DNA from: Echiichthys vipera
Taxonomy: Eukaryota > Chordata > Actinopteri > Perciformes > Trachinidae
Length of the DNA stretch: 64,000 nt
Direction of reading: 5' to 3'
Assembly: GCA_963691815.1 (NCBI GenBank)
Contig: OY829659.1
Span: 7,338,515 to 7,402,514 of the forward strand
The position numbers and the translations under genes are program-made. This document shows, piece by piece, positions 10,270 to 22,452 of the stretch; position 1 is the first letter of the stretch; every line of letters begins with the position of its first letter. The notes beneath the pieces were generated by a model, which saw only the letters and a list, made by a program, of their open reading frames with translations, was not told the origin of the DNA and did no database searches.

Positions 10270-10455
10270 TCAGATTTATTTAGTTTTATTGTTTTTGTCA
10301 TCATATTGATTTTTACCTTCATGTATTTGAGGCATTTGGTTCATTTTATTCTCTTTGTGTTTTCCTTTGGTTCTTTTCTTATTGTGAAGCACTTTGTAAT
10401 CGTGGTTTGAAAAGGGCTGCACAAATAAAGTGTTTTAATATTATTGTTGATATTA
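10270..10455 (+). mobile_element. L2-like LINE 3' tail (5'-truncated)
   Basis: Ends with GTGAAGCACTTTGTAATCG, GGGCTGCACAAATAAAG and an AT-rich simple tail. This is the arrangement of teleost L2-type LINE 3' ends, and a second copy lies at 54350-54510. Confidence 0.6.
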
Positions 10456-11732
10456 TTATATCTCTGCAGGTCAAATATGATCTAACTGCTGCCGTTGTCA
10501 CACCTCACATCCCATTATCATTTCATTGCCGGGCCCTGTAGCACACATAACATGATGTGAGTTATCAGTCATGTCTACAGTTTGTCGAAAGTACTATGAA
10601 TTTGGATGTTTCACAGAATAACAACAAAACTAAACAAAACCTTTTCTCAAAATATTGGTAAAATGGTTAAGGTCGATGACGATTACTTTGGTGTAAGGTG
10701 GAGTAATGTTTGAATTAGTTTCATGTAAAATATAAAGAACATGCAACAGATTTTAATGAAAATAGAAATCAGGCTCTGAGTCACAGCTGACTTTTTTTGA
10801 AAGCTACAACTCAAGTATGGAGACCAAATACGAGACAGTTTATTGTTTGTCATTTGGGAGCTTTACCAGACCATTTACTTTTACTGCAGCCACTCCATAC
10901 CAGCTTTTTTTTTTAAAGTTATCTCTCACTTTCCAGTCTGTCGCTTAATCTGGACCCAGACAGTTCTGTCAGAAGCTGCTCTCTTCTGTTCTTATATGAA
11001 TATATATTTTATTCTCTTCCGTCGTATATTTAATACATGTTTGTCGTCTCTGGACTCTTTGGACATCTGCGTCTCGAAGCGCCATAAACTGTCCTCTAAC
11101 TGCTGTAATTCTGCCCGTCCTCAGCCAATAAAGATAAGAGCAGGACGGCTGGAATGTGGAGCAGAAGAGGTGACGGTGACGGGATGAAGGGATGTAAACT
11201 GACATAAACTGCAACACTTGCTGTAACAGCCTTCTTAACCGTCTTTGTGTAGTCATGTGGATATCACACTCAACAGTATTAATCAGGCACTTTTCTTTAT
11301 TGTTAATGTCAGTTGTACTATCTGTGATAAAACAGTGCTAATTCAAGCTGTGAGCAGTTTATGACAGTTGGAATAAGATATCCTTTGCTGTGCATGAAGC
11401 GTTTTATTTTTCAGAGAGTCATTGGTTTCTTGTTCAAAGAATCCAAAACCTAAATGTCGTTAGATGAAAATGAAACAAAGGACATCACACAGTTTCTCTG
11501 GCAACTGTGGGAGACATTTCAGTACAAATCAACCTGATCCCAAAGCTATAACTAATTAATATGTTCATTATCAATATTAGATATTCAGTTTTCATTATAG
11601 AGCAGAGGAAAGGATTCAAGTCTTCACATTTGAGAGACTGGAAGCAGAAACTGTCGGATGTTATTGGCTCATAAATGACTTAAAATAGTTGATCGATTAA
11701 AAAAATTACATCAATGAATTTTTCTGACGATA
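10456..11732. other. Non-coding, nothing recognised
   Basis: No exon or clear repeat. Overlapping open frames near 10.97-11.25 kb on both strands have no recognisable domain. Confidence 0.4.
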
Positions 11733-11828
11733 CAATAATTCAATTAAATTTAACGTACAGTGACAAATCATAACAAAAGTTATCTTAAAACACTTTACAT
11801 ATAGAGTTGGTATGGACCACACTATGAC
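11733..11828 (-). mobile_element. Degenerate LINE-tail copy (same family as 27811, 29490, 45880, 54518)
   Basis: Contains GACAAATCATAACAAAAGTT, ATCTTAAAACACTTTACAT and TATGGACCACACTATGAC in order. This is the reverse complement of the tail shared by the other copies. It is more diverged than they are. Confidence 0.55.
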
Positions 11829-12471
11829 TGACGTTTCTTCATTAATACAAAGGTCATAATGATACAGAGCAAACATTTTACTGTCCAGGAAGAAAACGTT
11901 AAAATTGTAAAAACATGTATTTCTGCACGAGTTACTGTTCACTGTCATCCGTAATGCTTTCTGTTTGTGACGCAGTTTGCCTTTTTATTTCCTCTTCTCA
12001 GACCAACAAAGCTCATAAGTGCTGAGACAATGCACCAAGTGGTTGTTCACTCATTTTAACAATCAATTAATAAAATGAGCTCTTTCACATGTTCAAATGA
12101 TACACATTTCCACTTATTCTCTCTTAAAAGTGAGTATTTGCTTGTTTGTTTTTTCTGTTTATGGTTTAAAATCCTTTGTTTTATTTTTTTTAGCATTATT
12201 CAGAAAAAAAAGAAGTAAGGAATGTTCCTTTGAGCTTGAGAGGAACATGAGATGCATTTTCTAACTTCTTAAATACCACACGATGACATGGTGAACCGAA
12301 AGAATACGTCATAGATGCAAGATAAAGAACCAGAAGGCAACATGGAGTTAAACCAGAAGAACGTGTAATACAGCATCAAATGTGTCAATCAAAAGCTTTA
12401 CTTATCCATGTTGATCCTCTCTTTATACTTACACTGGTCAGGAGCATCAAACCAAGCCAAACCAAACCCCC

Positions 12472-12474
<3 letters not shown>
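11829..12474. other. Non-coding, nothing recognised
   Basis: AT-rich sequence leading up to a CA microsatellite, with no exon and no repeat I can name. Confidence 0.4.

Positions 12475-12507
<33 letters not shown>
12475..12507. repeat. (CA)n microsatellite
   Basis: Uninterrupted CA run of about 16 units. Confidence 0.95.
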
Positions 12508-12509
<2 letters not shown>

Positions 12510-13017
12510 CAAGGTCCTGTGCTCTGGACTCGTGGACCACCGGCAGGTCGGGCTCTAATGATTTCACAGCAGCAGATTTAACACAGGGTGGCTGCTCTGT
12601 GTCAGTACGACCCCAGAGGCTTAAGAACGGCTGACAGTCAAAACATCGACATAAAGGTTTGACCCTGAGAAATCTAGAGGTGGAGACGATTCAGGGACCG
12701 ACTTCTCTAAAAGCATTTTTAACACCACAGCGGCTGCAACACTCCACTGAATATTTTACAGAGTGATAATAAGGGTTATGACATGAAAGGGAACGACGTG
12801 GGCCAACATTCATACAGTAAGTCCGGCCGATGAAGCAGGAGTTTAATGTCATTGTGATGAGCTCATGTGTACTTTTATGCACATTTGTAGAGCATATATG
12901 AATTGACATCTTTTCCCTTTCAAGTTTGTTTTTATCACCCTGGATATTGATGAATTTGTCTTTGTTTAATTTCACTATTTTAGATTCTCATTTCTATATT
13001 CAGTGAACTTCTTTCTT
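12508..13017. other. Non-coding, nothing recognised
   Basis: No coding or repeat signal that I can name. Confidence 0.4.
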
Positions 13018-13079
13018 TTAAGATAAGATAAGATGCTCTTTAATGTAATAGCATTAAAGAGCATCTTATCTTATCTTAA
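13018..13079. repeat. Perfect 28-bp inverted repeat with 6-base loop, three GATAAG motifs per arm region
   Basis: The left arm 13018-13045 (TTAAGATAAGATAAGATGCT...) is the exact reverse complement of 13052-13079, with TAATAG between. The (GATAA)n part resembles the short-repeat tail of some fish LINEs. The structure could be two head-to-head tails or a small foldback element. Confidence 0.95.
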
Positions 13080-15289
13080 CGTAAATTACCTTATTGTCAG
13101 TATTTTCCACAGTTGCAGCAAAGGTTTCTGCATAAATATTCCCATCAAATGACTAATGTTTTAAATGCATTCAAATACAATTTGTTGTAAAAGCCTTAAT
13201 TAACATTGCTAATAAACATCTACAGCTATTGTAATACAACAAAGCCATGGTCTTGTTTAGCGATGGATTACTAAGTATTGTATGGATGAAAATTATTGAC
13301 AACCACAAAAAGTTTAAAAACAACAATCTGCTGTATGTTTTTGGTTCATCTTGCAGTTTTACTGGTATCTGTTTTGTCTACTCGTGTGAATGCACTAAAA
13401 TACAATTGTTATCAGGTTTGAAATAAAGTGACTTAAATCAAATCCATTTAGGAGGAATATCAAGAGATTAGTGGCCTTGCAGGTGTTGCTTTAATAAAGT
13501 AGGTATCCTAAATGTTGGACAACTTATTCATCCTTCTATTATCTATAAAAATATATAAATAAATGCATCAGGTGGAGCTGTGTGGAGGCTGTTGTGTGTA
13601 GTAACACTTTGTAACAGTGTTGAGGTCATTGTGCTTGGTAACATAATTGCCCCACTGGCTCTTAATGGCAGAGGCAGCTAGTTAAAGTCCCTGCTTGTCC
13701 ATTCATACTCAGCTCTCTCCACCTCTCTCTCCTGCTCATTAAAACGGTGAATGGGCCACAGATGTGGAGGCGGCCATTAGTGTTACCTGGAAGGAGCTTT
13801 TGGGAGAGGTGAGGCTAGGAAGCGAAGTTAAACACCAAGGCGAGGCACTTTGTTTCCCCACTGGGGCCACCCAGGATAAAAAAATGCTTTCACCCATAGT
13901 GTTGTGAGGAGACGCGTCCGACCACCGGCAGATGTTACCTGCTGCAGGTTGAGAAACTGCCAGCTTGAGATGTCCTCAAAGACAGGCTTCGGGGTATTTT
14001 ACGACACACTAAGATAATCTGGAGAATCTGCTCGTTCTGTTTCTAAAGTCCTGCATCAATCTTTGGCTGACAGATCCTTTTGCACCTGGTTCTGCTTACA
14101 GGATTAATATGTAGAGCATCGTCCCCGCTCCTACAGTAATCTCCAGCAGAGGTCCTTCATTGTTTTAACTTTACTACAACTGATTAAAGAAGGTAATTAT
14201 CGAGTGATGGTAAAGTAGTTTTATCCACAAGGTTTTCTACTCAATGGATAGAAGTAGCTGATCCTCCGCCCACATGCCTTGATTGGTCTGGGTCTGTTTT
14301 TTTTATGGTTTGGGCCCCTTAGTACTATTTAAAGGAAATCTTCATGCTTCAACATGCCACGCTATTTTAGACAATAGTGCGCAACAGAGTGGATGATGCC
14401 CCCGTGCATAAAGAGATGTGCGGAAGTACAGTGTTGGGATAAAGACTGCAAAGTGCCGGGGAGTTGTATTTTCTCAGGAGTTGGTTGAGAACAAACCAGA
14501 GCTAAAAGGGGAGTGAATATTGGACAGGCTGTCCCCATTCACTATTTGGACAAATACCTAACTAAAGTAATGCACTGTAACTTGTATGTAGTCCACATGT
14601 TTGTGTCCCAGAATTACTAAGCCAAACCACAACCTTTTTCCTAATGTTAATAAACTCTTTTTGGTGCCTATACTTAGTCAGTCACGTACCGGTCGATGTT
14701 TCACAGCTTTGAGAAGAATGTCATAATTCATCAGATATTGTTGTGCATACGTTTCTGTAAAATATTGTACAAACCCGTTAATGATACGTTGCACTGTGAT
14801 ATGGGGGTCACGTTAAATCCTGTCGTTAAAAATGACTGGTTGTGTCTACACTCTGTGTGCACATCAATGAGTAAAGGTGTATTCCTCTTCATATAAATGA
14901 GTATCAATCTGGTGTGAGATCAGAAGCAAGTGATCAGAAGTGAGCAGGGAGGAGAGTACTGATTATTGACTAATCGCTGCACCAAGGACTGTTTTTAAAA
15001 CTCTTATTTTATAACGAGTTTTCACTGACACTTTATCCATTAACAGCAGAGACATATAATCTCTTTAACATGTTAAAAATCTTTAAAAGCTCAGGTTTTG
15101 AGCAGACAGTCAAACAGACTAAAAGGAACACGTTTTCAGTGCAGCAGTAGTTTGTCTCAGCTGTGTTGAAACTCCCTCCTATCTGTAAAGACCCTAAAAT
15201 AGCCTCACAGCTCTCTGTCCCAGCCGGCATCAGGCCTCATGATAGTGTCAGATCAGCCTGTGGAATGCAGCGACAAGCTCACAGACTCA
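13080..15289. other. Non-coding, nothing recognised
   Basis: No exon or clear repeat. The part at 13640-14000 is mixed-composition and repeat-poor. Confidence 0.4.
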
Positions 15290-15337
15290 GATTGGATGCT
15301 TATCACAGCAACGTGAGCTCTGATTGGATGCTTATCA
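15290..15337 (+). repeat. Local 16-bp direct repeat
   Basis: GATTGGATGCTTATCA occurs at 15290-15305 and again at 15322-15337, a small local duplication in otherwise unremarkable sequence. Confidence 0.8.
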
Positions 15338-18300
15338 TAACCATATCCTGTTGTTGGCTGATGGAGTGACCTTTACAGTATCAGAACGGGATGCCATTGC
15401 AGGGTTAGGCGGCGACTGGACTTTCCCTGATCCTTTTTTTCACACCTTTTGGCTCCTTCTCCAGACCTGTGAGCTGTTTAAGTATTAATAGTGAGTTACA
15501 AGAGCTTTGCAGTTGCACCATATTATGGATGTTGAGAGAGGAACTATATGAAAATGAGGCAAAACGTTATCCATCGTGGATCAGCTATTAAATGATCAGT
15601 TGCAGCGACCTTTAAGCGCGTTACAGTCAAAACATCTTTCCTCCAATGTGACCACTACATGGGAATAGTAGAAAGTGTTTATGAGACTGCACTTACAGGA
15701 GATGCACACATTTTAGGTCAATGGGAGCAGATTTGTAACTTCTGAAAGGCAGCTGAGGCATTGGAAAGATCACGTTTGTCAGAGCTCACATTTCAACTTC
15801 AGCAAATGACTTGCAAGTTGTTTTAAAGGCCTTAATTTGAAAATATGATGTGTCGTCATCCTAACAATGAGGTTCATATTCAATTCAGGACTGGTTAGTG
15901 CATGACAACCCTTTTCCCAACAACATCATGTTCCCAGACAACAGATCACAGTCTCCATATTTGTGACCAATCTCGACCCCGAAAAGTTTTTGCAACAGCT
16001 CAAAAACAAACGGCAATGTGGCTCCCATGCTTTATTCAGTTTAGAGAACCTGTGCTGTACAACTCTAAACTGATAACTCATCTTGAAAACATGTGATGAT
16101 ATATTACAGTTTTAACCCCCAAACCGTAACCCTTCTGAATTTCCTAGTGGCCATTAGGGGAACTGCAGACACTACAGCGCTCACTTTAACATTCAGCTTA
16201 TGTCAAAAGAGGACCTGGGAACCTTGTTCTCAATGGACAAATCACCCATCCAACGATATGTGAGTGTTCTTGTGTGTGTGGTGGTCTTTTCTTTCTGACG
16301 CAAATGCTTTTGCTGCTGCCAGACATGTACAAGAGGATTCATCCAAGGACCTTCTGGATGCTTGGCGTTGTAAAGAAACATTTAAACTGAATGTTTTAAT
16401 CTGATGAATAAATTGTCATTGCTATATCAGCGTTGAAATACTCTCCTCGTTAAAAGAAGATAATAGTTTCTACTTTAAATTACACCTTAGATAGAGATGA
16501 CTGAAGAATTGAAGGGTTTAATTCTAAGACCGGGACATAAATCTGACCATGAGTGCTTTGTGGCTACCCAGGTTAGTTCTCCTGTGGGAAAAGAGAGATG
16601 AGAGGCTCGGGGTCAATCTGGGCTAAGCCCTGCTGGTGCCAGTGGACCCCCTGGTTCCCCTGACAGACCCTGAGACAGTGTTGACATCAAATCCAGGTCA
16701 AATGCACTCTAAAAAAAAGGACTTGGTGTTTGTTTCAGCCTCTTTGAGAGGTAATGACAGGTAAGTTGTCAAATGACGCAATGACAATTTATCTGGCAAA
16801 CCAAACCCATGTAGAGATCCTCAGAGAGAGGACATTTCTTGTCAGAAGGAAAATAGATATTCAGAGGTTTAAAAAAGAAAATGGAAAGTAGATCAAGTAA
16901 AGTGTACCATGTGTTAAAACCTCTCCTTCGTTCTGAACGTAAAATAGTTTTACTAATTTTACTTGGCTGAAACAAAATGACTCAGACAAGGGAGTAAAAA
17001 TATACAAAACATAACACAAACATAACATAAACTGGCACAAAAAAGTGATTTGATTTACCCTAAAAGGGGTGAGAGGGTGTAAATCAAAGCTCACTCCAAA
17101 ACGTTGTTCTTTATCGAAACAAACGCTGCTTGACATACACAAACTAAACAAAGTGTAGGACCTCCATCACTCAAAAATATCAGATTTCTTTATCTTTTAA
17201 AACTAATTGATTAAGGATGAAGTAGCACATCTTGTTAAAAAGATTTCTTCCAATTCACATCTAGAAATGTGCTACATGTTTGGAGTTACCTGCAAATAAA
17301 ACGCTTAAACGGCTATTATTACTACTGCTGGTCTCCCAGAATCAAAGGCTTTGTTTCAAAGCAGCCATTTTTTAAACCAAAGTCCAAAAATCACACAGAG
17401 AAGATGAAACACAGCGGCCATTAAAGAGCTAAAACAACATTTATGTTATGAATCAATCAACAGAAAGTAAAGGCCTCTATTTTGATGTTTTTTTTTAAAT
17501 CTAGCATTAAAAAAAAAAAAACATTCACTGGCTCCAGTCGCTCTGTTGTGAGAATAAAATTCAGACTATTGTCAAAAAATGTAGTTGCAGCCATCAAACC
17601 CTAATGTACCCCAACATGAACTGGAAATAGATCAGAATGCAATGGAGCCATGAGGTGACTCTAGCTCTGTTGCAGCTACATCTTAGTGTTTGATTTGCCA
17701 CATTTCCCAGAATGACTTGTAATCTTTACAGTTTGCTTCAGTAGACAAAGCAGCTTGTGAGAAAATGTATTCCTCACGAGGTTGCATTACATTTTGCCCC
17801 AACCCAATCAATCTTAATTTACTTTGTTTCGAATTATTGGAATGTTTACTTTCTTTCTTCATGTTCGACCACCTGAAAGAGTTTTGAAAGAGAATTGAGA
17901 GCTCACGGTCCTCTCATGAAACCTTGAAAAAACCTGTTACAAGGCCAGAGCTGACGGACTCGAGCCGAACACAACTGATCGGAACAGAACGTTACTTCAC
18001 AGAGCCGAGTCTAGTAAAACTAAGTGCAAGGTTTGGGAGCTCGGCTGATCACGCCGCTGTCTGCACCATTTTCCCATTCCCCGGCTTTTCCACGTCTACT
18101 TCGCTCTGCAGCCTCGCTCCTGAGGAAAAACAGACGCCTCCTCTGCTGCCGCCGGACGCCCCCCCGCCCCCCCGCCCCCCTCCCTTTGCCCCTTGGGCTT
18201 TTTTTTATGGCAGGGCTTCTAACACATGACCTCTGCCATGCATTAGGCTGCATGTACACATCCATACACATCCATACACAACAAAATAAAGAATAATAAA

Positions 18301-18349
18301 GAATGTGAAAAAGTATACATATTCGTGCTCAAATATTTCTGTGAGGCGA
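15338..18349. other. Non-coding, nothing recognised except short low-complexity runs
   Basis: Contains A-runs (17508-17521) and a C-rich tract at 18150-18190. Open frames at 17924-18296 on both strands follow that GC-rich tract and show no domain. Confidence 0.4.
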
Positions 18350-18790
18350 GTCCAGCTCCGCAGATCCGCGCCTCTGCCAATTTTTAGCAGCGATAACTGC
18401 GTTTTGATTTATCCTCGGCAGAACACATTTGTACTGTAATCCAATCAAACAGCCGCCTCAGAGAGTAAGAAATCATCTTTGCCTTGTGGAGATTTTCATT
18501 CAGCTCTTTTCTTATTCCGCCCGTGCTGTCTTGTCTGGGCGATCGCTTCTGTGAATTGTCTGGCTCGACGCTGCGTTATGCAGGATGACAAGCTGTAATT
18601 TGGTGTACACATTTACCTCATTTGCATGAGAAGCATTTGTGCTGCCCGCCACCGAGCTGAACAAATTATGCCGGCGGTTACTCTCAATCTAAATAACGGA
18701 GGCTAACTCATGAGCGATGCTGGGAAGTGAGGGAGTTGCTCATTACAACAGAGCAGCTTTTTGTTAAGCTATGGCCTCCACTGTCTCTAT
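18350..18790. promoter_or_regulatory. Candidate conserved non-coding element (inferred)
   Basis: A 440-bp stretch of high-complexity, repeat-free sequence unlike its AT-rich, repeat-bearing flanks. It contains ATTTGCAT (octamer-like, 18617-18624), CAATCAAAC and CTGTAATTTGG-type motifs. It resembles developmental-gene enhancers by texture only. Confidence 0.25.
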
Positions 18791-19360
18791 GCCCATGACT
18801 TGCAGGTGAGTGATGTCAGTGATTTGTTGATGCTGTCATTTTGACTCCTGAACAGCGTCATCGTAATAACCACTGACCAGAGGATACGTAACTTTGAATT
18901 AGGAAAAGTTTCACCCATTTGAGAGAAAGATTCATGCTTCGATTAAATTCCAAACATCATCTAAAGACTGTTGCTTCATGATAACTATGAAAATTAAGCT
19001 GCAAAAACTGAGCTCTGGATCAAGTTATGATAATACGTTTAAAGAAATATAGATGTGTTTTAAGTTGGTCCAAAAATGTTTTTGGTCTTTTCCATTGATT
19101 GTGTTTAACCAGTAGCATACCTAACTGAATGATACTGCTGTACAAAAAACTTCATATTTTATCTTTAAATCTCTTTTAAACCTTTAAGCACATTTTTCAT
19201 AGCATAGCCCGAAATCCTATCTTTGCCTCAAAGGGATTAAGTCACTACAACATATGATACTCTTTATCCTTAGACCTTCAATGAAGACACAAAAAATGAG
19301 AAAATGTCAGGAAGAGCAGACTTTCTCCAGATTATAGATCTAAAAAGTGAATCACACTAA
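18791..19360. other. Non-coding, nothing recognised
   Basis: AT-rich sequence up to the MITE, ending in the TAA target duplication (19358-19360). Confidence 0.4.
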
Positions 19361-19965
19361 GGGCGTGATCACACTGTCCTTTTGGCCGCGGCCAAAACCG
19401 TTTTTTCAGCTAAAGCCTAGTACCTTTAAGCAGTGTGAGTGCACCCGCTCCGCGCTCAACTGCGGCCAGCGGACCGTCCACGGCCCGCTTGAAAGAGGTG
19501 GGCTTTAGCGGAGCCGTTTGCACATGTACGAGCACGAGCGTGCGCACGTGTACGAGCACGAGCCCTACGGCAGTAGCGTTATGTCCGCCTGTTCGGACAT
19601 GTAAATAGAAGGACGGACCATGCGCGGACATTTAACAACAACAACAATGGTGGTGAAAGGTTCACGTTGGTGTGGTGCGAAGGTGGAGTGTTTACTGCAG
19701 ATTTGGTCGGATGAAAATATTAAAAAACAGTCGACAAGACGCACAAAAACTCCGAGGTCTATGGAAAGATTTGTAAACAAAGACACACACACGCGATCAA
19801 TGCGTGTGACGTGTTACGGCCTGATGGCGTATGGACAGCAAGAAGCATTGGCCGAGGCCCAGGTAGTGTGAGTACAAACGGGGCTGGGGCGCGGGGGGGA
19901 GAGGGAGGGGGGACAAGTACCCTAAAGTCCGGGTCGTGGTCCGGGAGGACAGTGTGATCACGCCC
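19361..19965 (+). mobile_element. PIF/Harbinger-type MITE, copy 1 (605 bp)
   Basis: Terminal inverted repeats GGGCGTGATCACACTGTCC and GGACAGTGTGATCACGCCC are perfect and flanked by TAA direct repeats (19358-19360 and 19966-19968). TIRs beginning GGG..GTG and a 3-bp TWA duplication are Harbinger hallmarks. A near-identical copy is at 57792-58408. Near the left end an inner GGCCGCGGCC palindrome follows the TIR. The interior keeps a Myb/SANT-like ORF fragment and ACGAGC-type short repeats at about 19520-19565, but no transposase. The element is non-autonomous. Confidence 0.85.
19620..19871 (+). pseudogene. Harbinger Myb/SANT-like ORF fragment inside MITE copy 1 (83 codons)
   Basis: ATG-initiated frame with MVVKGSRWCGAKVECLLQIW then SDENIKKQ, resembling the first helix of the Myb/SANT-like DNA-binding protein that accompanies Harbinger transposases. 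The domain is truncated after about 60 residues. The copy at 58063-58314 has the same length but differs at nine residues. This is a relic within a non-autonomous element, not a host gene. Confidence 0.6.
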
Positions 19966-19968
19966 TAA

Positions 19969-20137
19969 AATTCAACTTCCCAAAATAAATATCAGATAAG
20001 CTCAGTCATCTGCATTTATATTAGACACTCGGAGCAGCTGCTCAATTGCTGCCCTTCATGATGACAAGTATGAAGAGCGACATAAGGAGTAGTATACGCA
20101 GCGAAAGTAGCCATGTGAGGAAAAACAAACATTAACT
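19969..20137. other. Short spacer between MITE copy 1 and the next repeat
   Basis: Not recognisably related to the equivalent spacer after MITE copy 2. Confidence 0.4.
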
Positions 20138-20333
20138 TTTTTACCTAAACCTAACTAAGTAATGTTAGTTTTTTTGCATTCATAACGGGACTCCCAGTGT
20201 GTTAAAAAGTGATGCCTGACAGGGTCCTGACCAAGCTAACGGCGACCGTAACCATGTGAATAGATGATGACAGCCTTCTGAACCAATGCGTAGGTGTAGC
20301 AGGCTTCTTCCAATCCATATTTAGGAAGCTGCC
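20138..20333 (+). repeat. Dispersed repeat E, copy 1 (CCTAAACCTAACTAAGTAATG family)
   Basis: Aligns by eye to 58661-58850. Shared blocks are CCTAAACCTAAC, AGTAATGTT, GGACTCCCAG, GGGTCCTGACCAAGCTAAC, ACCATGT and AATAGATGAT. Class unknown; probably a non-autonomous DNA element. Confidence 0.7.
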
Positions 20334-21679
20334 CCAATAAATGGGGTGAAAACATTCGAAATGCCTCACCATATTTGATACACATGAATCAAGGACATGC
20401 TTTAACTTTATATATACAACATGCTAAATAGCACAATATACTGTATATTTATCAGTGATGGCTGTGGATGCTGAAAAAACATTTAATCACCTTCAATGGC
20501 CTTATTTGTTGAAAAGGCAGCAAAATACAAAGATTATAGGTTTCAATATGACTTAATAACAATACAAAGTAAGTTTATTTGCAGATGATCATTTGATTTA
20601 TCTAATAAACTTCTTCAAAATTCATCAGAATATTCAGTTGATTCAGGTTAACAGAGGATGGATCTCACTTCCAGGACAAACAGACAGATGTGCAGCAGAT
20701 GTACGTAACTTTGAGTGTGAACTGGGCCTTCCTGAAAAATAGAGCATTTACCTCTGCAAAGTTTATCTGTATGAATCAATAAAAATCGTTGCAACTGATA
20801 TTGAGCTGAATTAGAAATATTGATGTTCAAGGAAATACGCTGTGAATGACAAGGTTGATTTGTGAGCCTGTGAAACTGCCCTGAAGGAAATGTCTACAGT
20901 GTATTATATGTCTACTAAGTATTGTATGAATTTGAAACTGCTTAATGTCTGAAATCAGACATGGTGCCTGTGAACTTTAAGCCCTGATGGAAACGTGGGA
21001 TCAAAAACATCAATAAGACTGCACTCTGTATGTTGTGTGGTCTTTAAAAAAGTTTTTTTTGAGGAGAAACCTTTCATCAGTGTCCAAAACATGGGACCTT
21101 GTCTCGTCATAATCATGTCGTCTGCCAGAGGGTAAACATGAAACACAGCAATATGATAAATGCTCAAGTCTTGACTTTTTTGAACCTCAAACATGCATGG
21201 TCCTGGTACACTTTAAAATCTAAACTCAACTTTGCCACTGTCAGTTTGTCTAGTTTAATTCTTCTGTAATGAGCAAAACCCTGTTGGGGAATATCTTTCA
21301 CATTTTTAAGTCCATGAACATCACTTGCCCTGGTTTATCACAATTTTTCTATTTTTCATATCGTAGTAGTAGTCAATTGTAGTCAGTATTGTACAGAACA
21401 GATGTGACTTAAAACACTGCACCAGTGAACATTATAACTGCAAGATACATTGTAAAAATAATAGTAAAAAGTACTATGTAGGCCCGTGTTGTCTTTCTAA
21501 AGCTGCTTCTGAAGACCCAGGGGTCATGTCCTCCTGTACTGACCCAAAGAGGAGTTGATATTCCACAATTTCACGCTTGGGTTGGGTTAAATGCCATTCA
21601 TTGTTAGACAAATTATCCTTAATATTGTTTTGTGGGCAAAACAAAACCTCATTATATTACATATTGTGTTATAATATAT
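20334..21679. other. Non-coding, nothing recognised
   Basis: AT-rich sequence with no exon or identified repeat. Confidence 0.4.
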
Positions 21680-21733
21680 CCATCCCCCCGCAAACCCGAC
21701 AGGGACAAGCGGTTGAAGATGAATGAATGAATG
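21680..21733 (+). mobile_element. SINE/LINE tail fragment
   Basis: ACCCGACAGGGACAAGCGGT and TGAAGATGAATGAATGAATG match the 3' end of the full element at 56406-56758, truncated to the last 50 bp or so. Confidence 0.7.
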
Positions 21734-22049
21734 TATACTCTACCCAATCTAAATACCTGGCAGTGTAGAAAACACATTGAAACCATATTAAGAATGCAGG
21801 GAGATAGAAATTTAAGTACACAAATCAAATGTGAAATTGTCATAGAGTTTCTTTGGTAGTTCTTCATTAGTGTCTTTGGGTGGTTGGGGTTCTGCTGGGT
21901 GATTAGGCCTCCTGATTACAGCCCTGCCGCCTTCAGCGGGTGAATCTCAAACACGCAGTTATCAAGCATAAAAAATAATCACAGAATCTCTATATTAAGT
22001 TATGTCAGAGTGAGATCTTTGGGCACATTTGAGTTGAGGTGCTCTCTTC
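21734..22049. other. Non-coding, nothing recognised
   Basis: No coding or repeat signal. Confidence 0.4.
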
Positions 22050-22452
22050 TGTCTGTTTCCTGTAGCCTTGCTAGTCTTCCCTTGTATACCTGTTTAGTGT
22101 CTTCTGTCGTCAGCGTGGCTCCTGTTGCCTGTCCTTGTCTTGTTTCCTAATCAGTGTGTCCCTCTGTATTCCTCTTCTCTGCCCACTCATACTGTGACTC
22201 GTCTTGTGATTATATATCATATATTGTCCTGACTTTAAAAACTCCTTTCCCATTTTTTTCTTGTCCGTTCGTTGTCGCTTTTTCCGGTGATGAAACTTCA
22301 TTTGATCCTTGAGTTCTGCCTGTAATTTCCCATAGTTTATAGTATATATCCCATTTTTGGGGGAAAATAAACAGTTCATTTTTTAGTTCTGGTTCTCCTG
22401 CCAGTTGCTGTATCTGCATTTTGGTCCACCTGCCTTCTTCACCCGTGAGTCC
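22050..22452 (+). mobile_element. Retroelement-like repeat D, copy 1
   Basis: Shares a long colinear series of blocks with 38029-38372: TGTTTCCTGTAGCC, GTCTTCCCTTGTA, TCAGTGTGTCCCTCTGTATT and GAGTTCTG..TGTAATTTCCCA. It also carries an AATAAA and a TCTGCATTTTGGTCCACC end. This copy has an AT-rich insertion around 22210-22235. It looks like the transcript-end region or LTR of a retroelement; class not certain. Confidence 0.65.

Noticed and set aside
22110..22419. Minus-strand peptides with LWEITGRTQG shared with 38128-38376
   Set aside because: Similarity is explained by two copies of the same repeat. The frame is antisense to the likely transcript end and matches no known domain.
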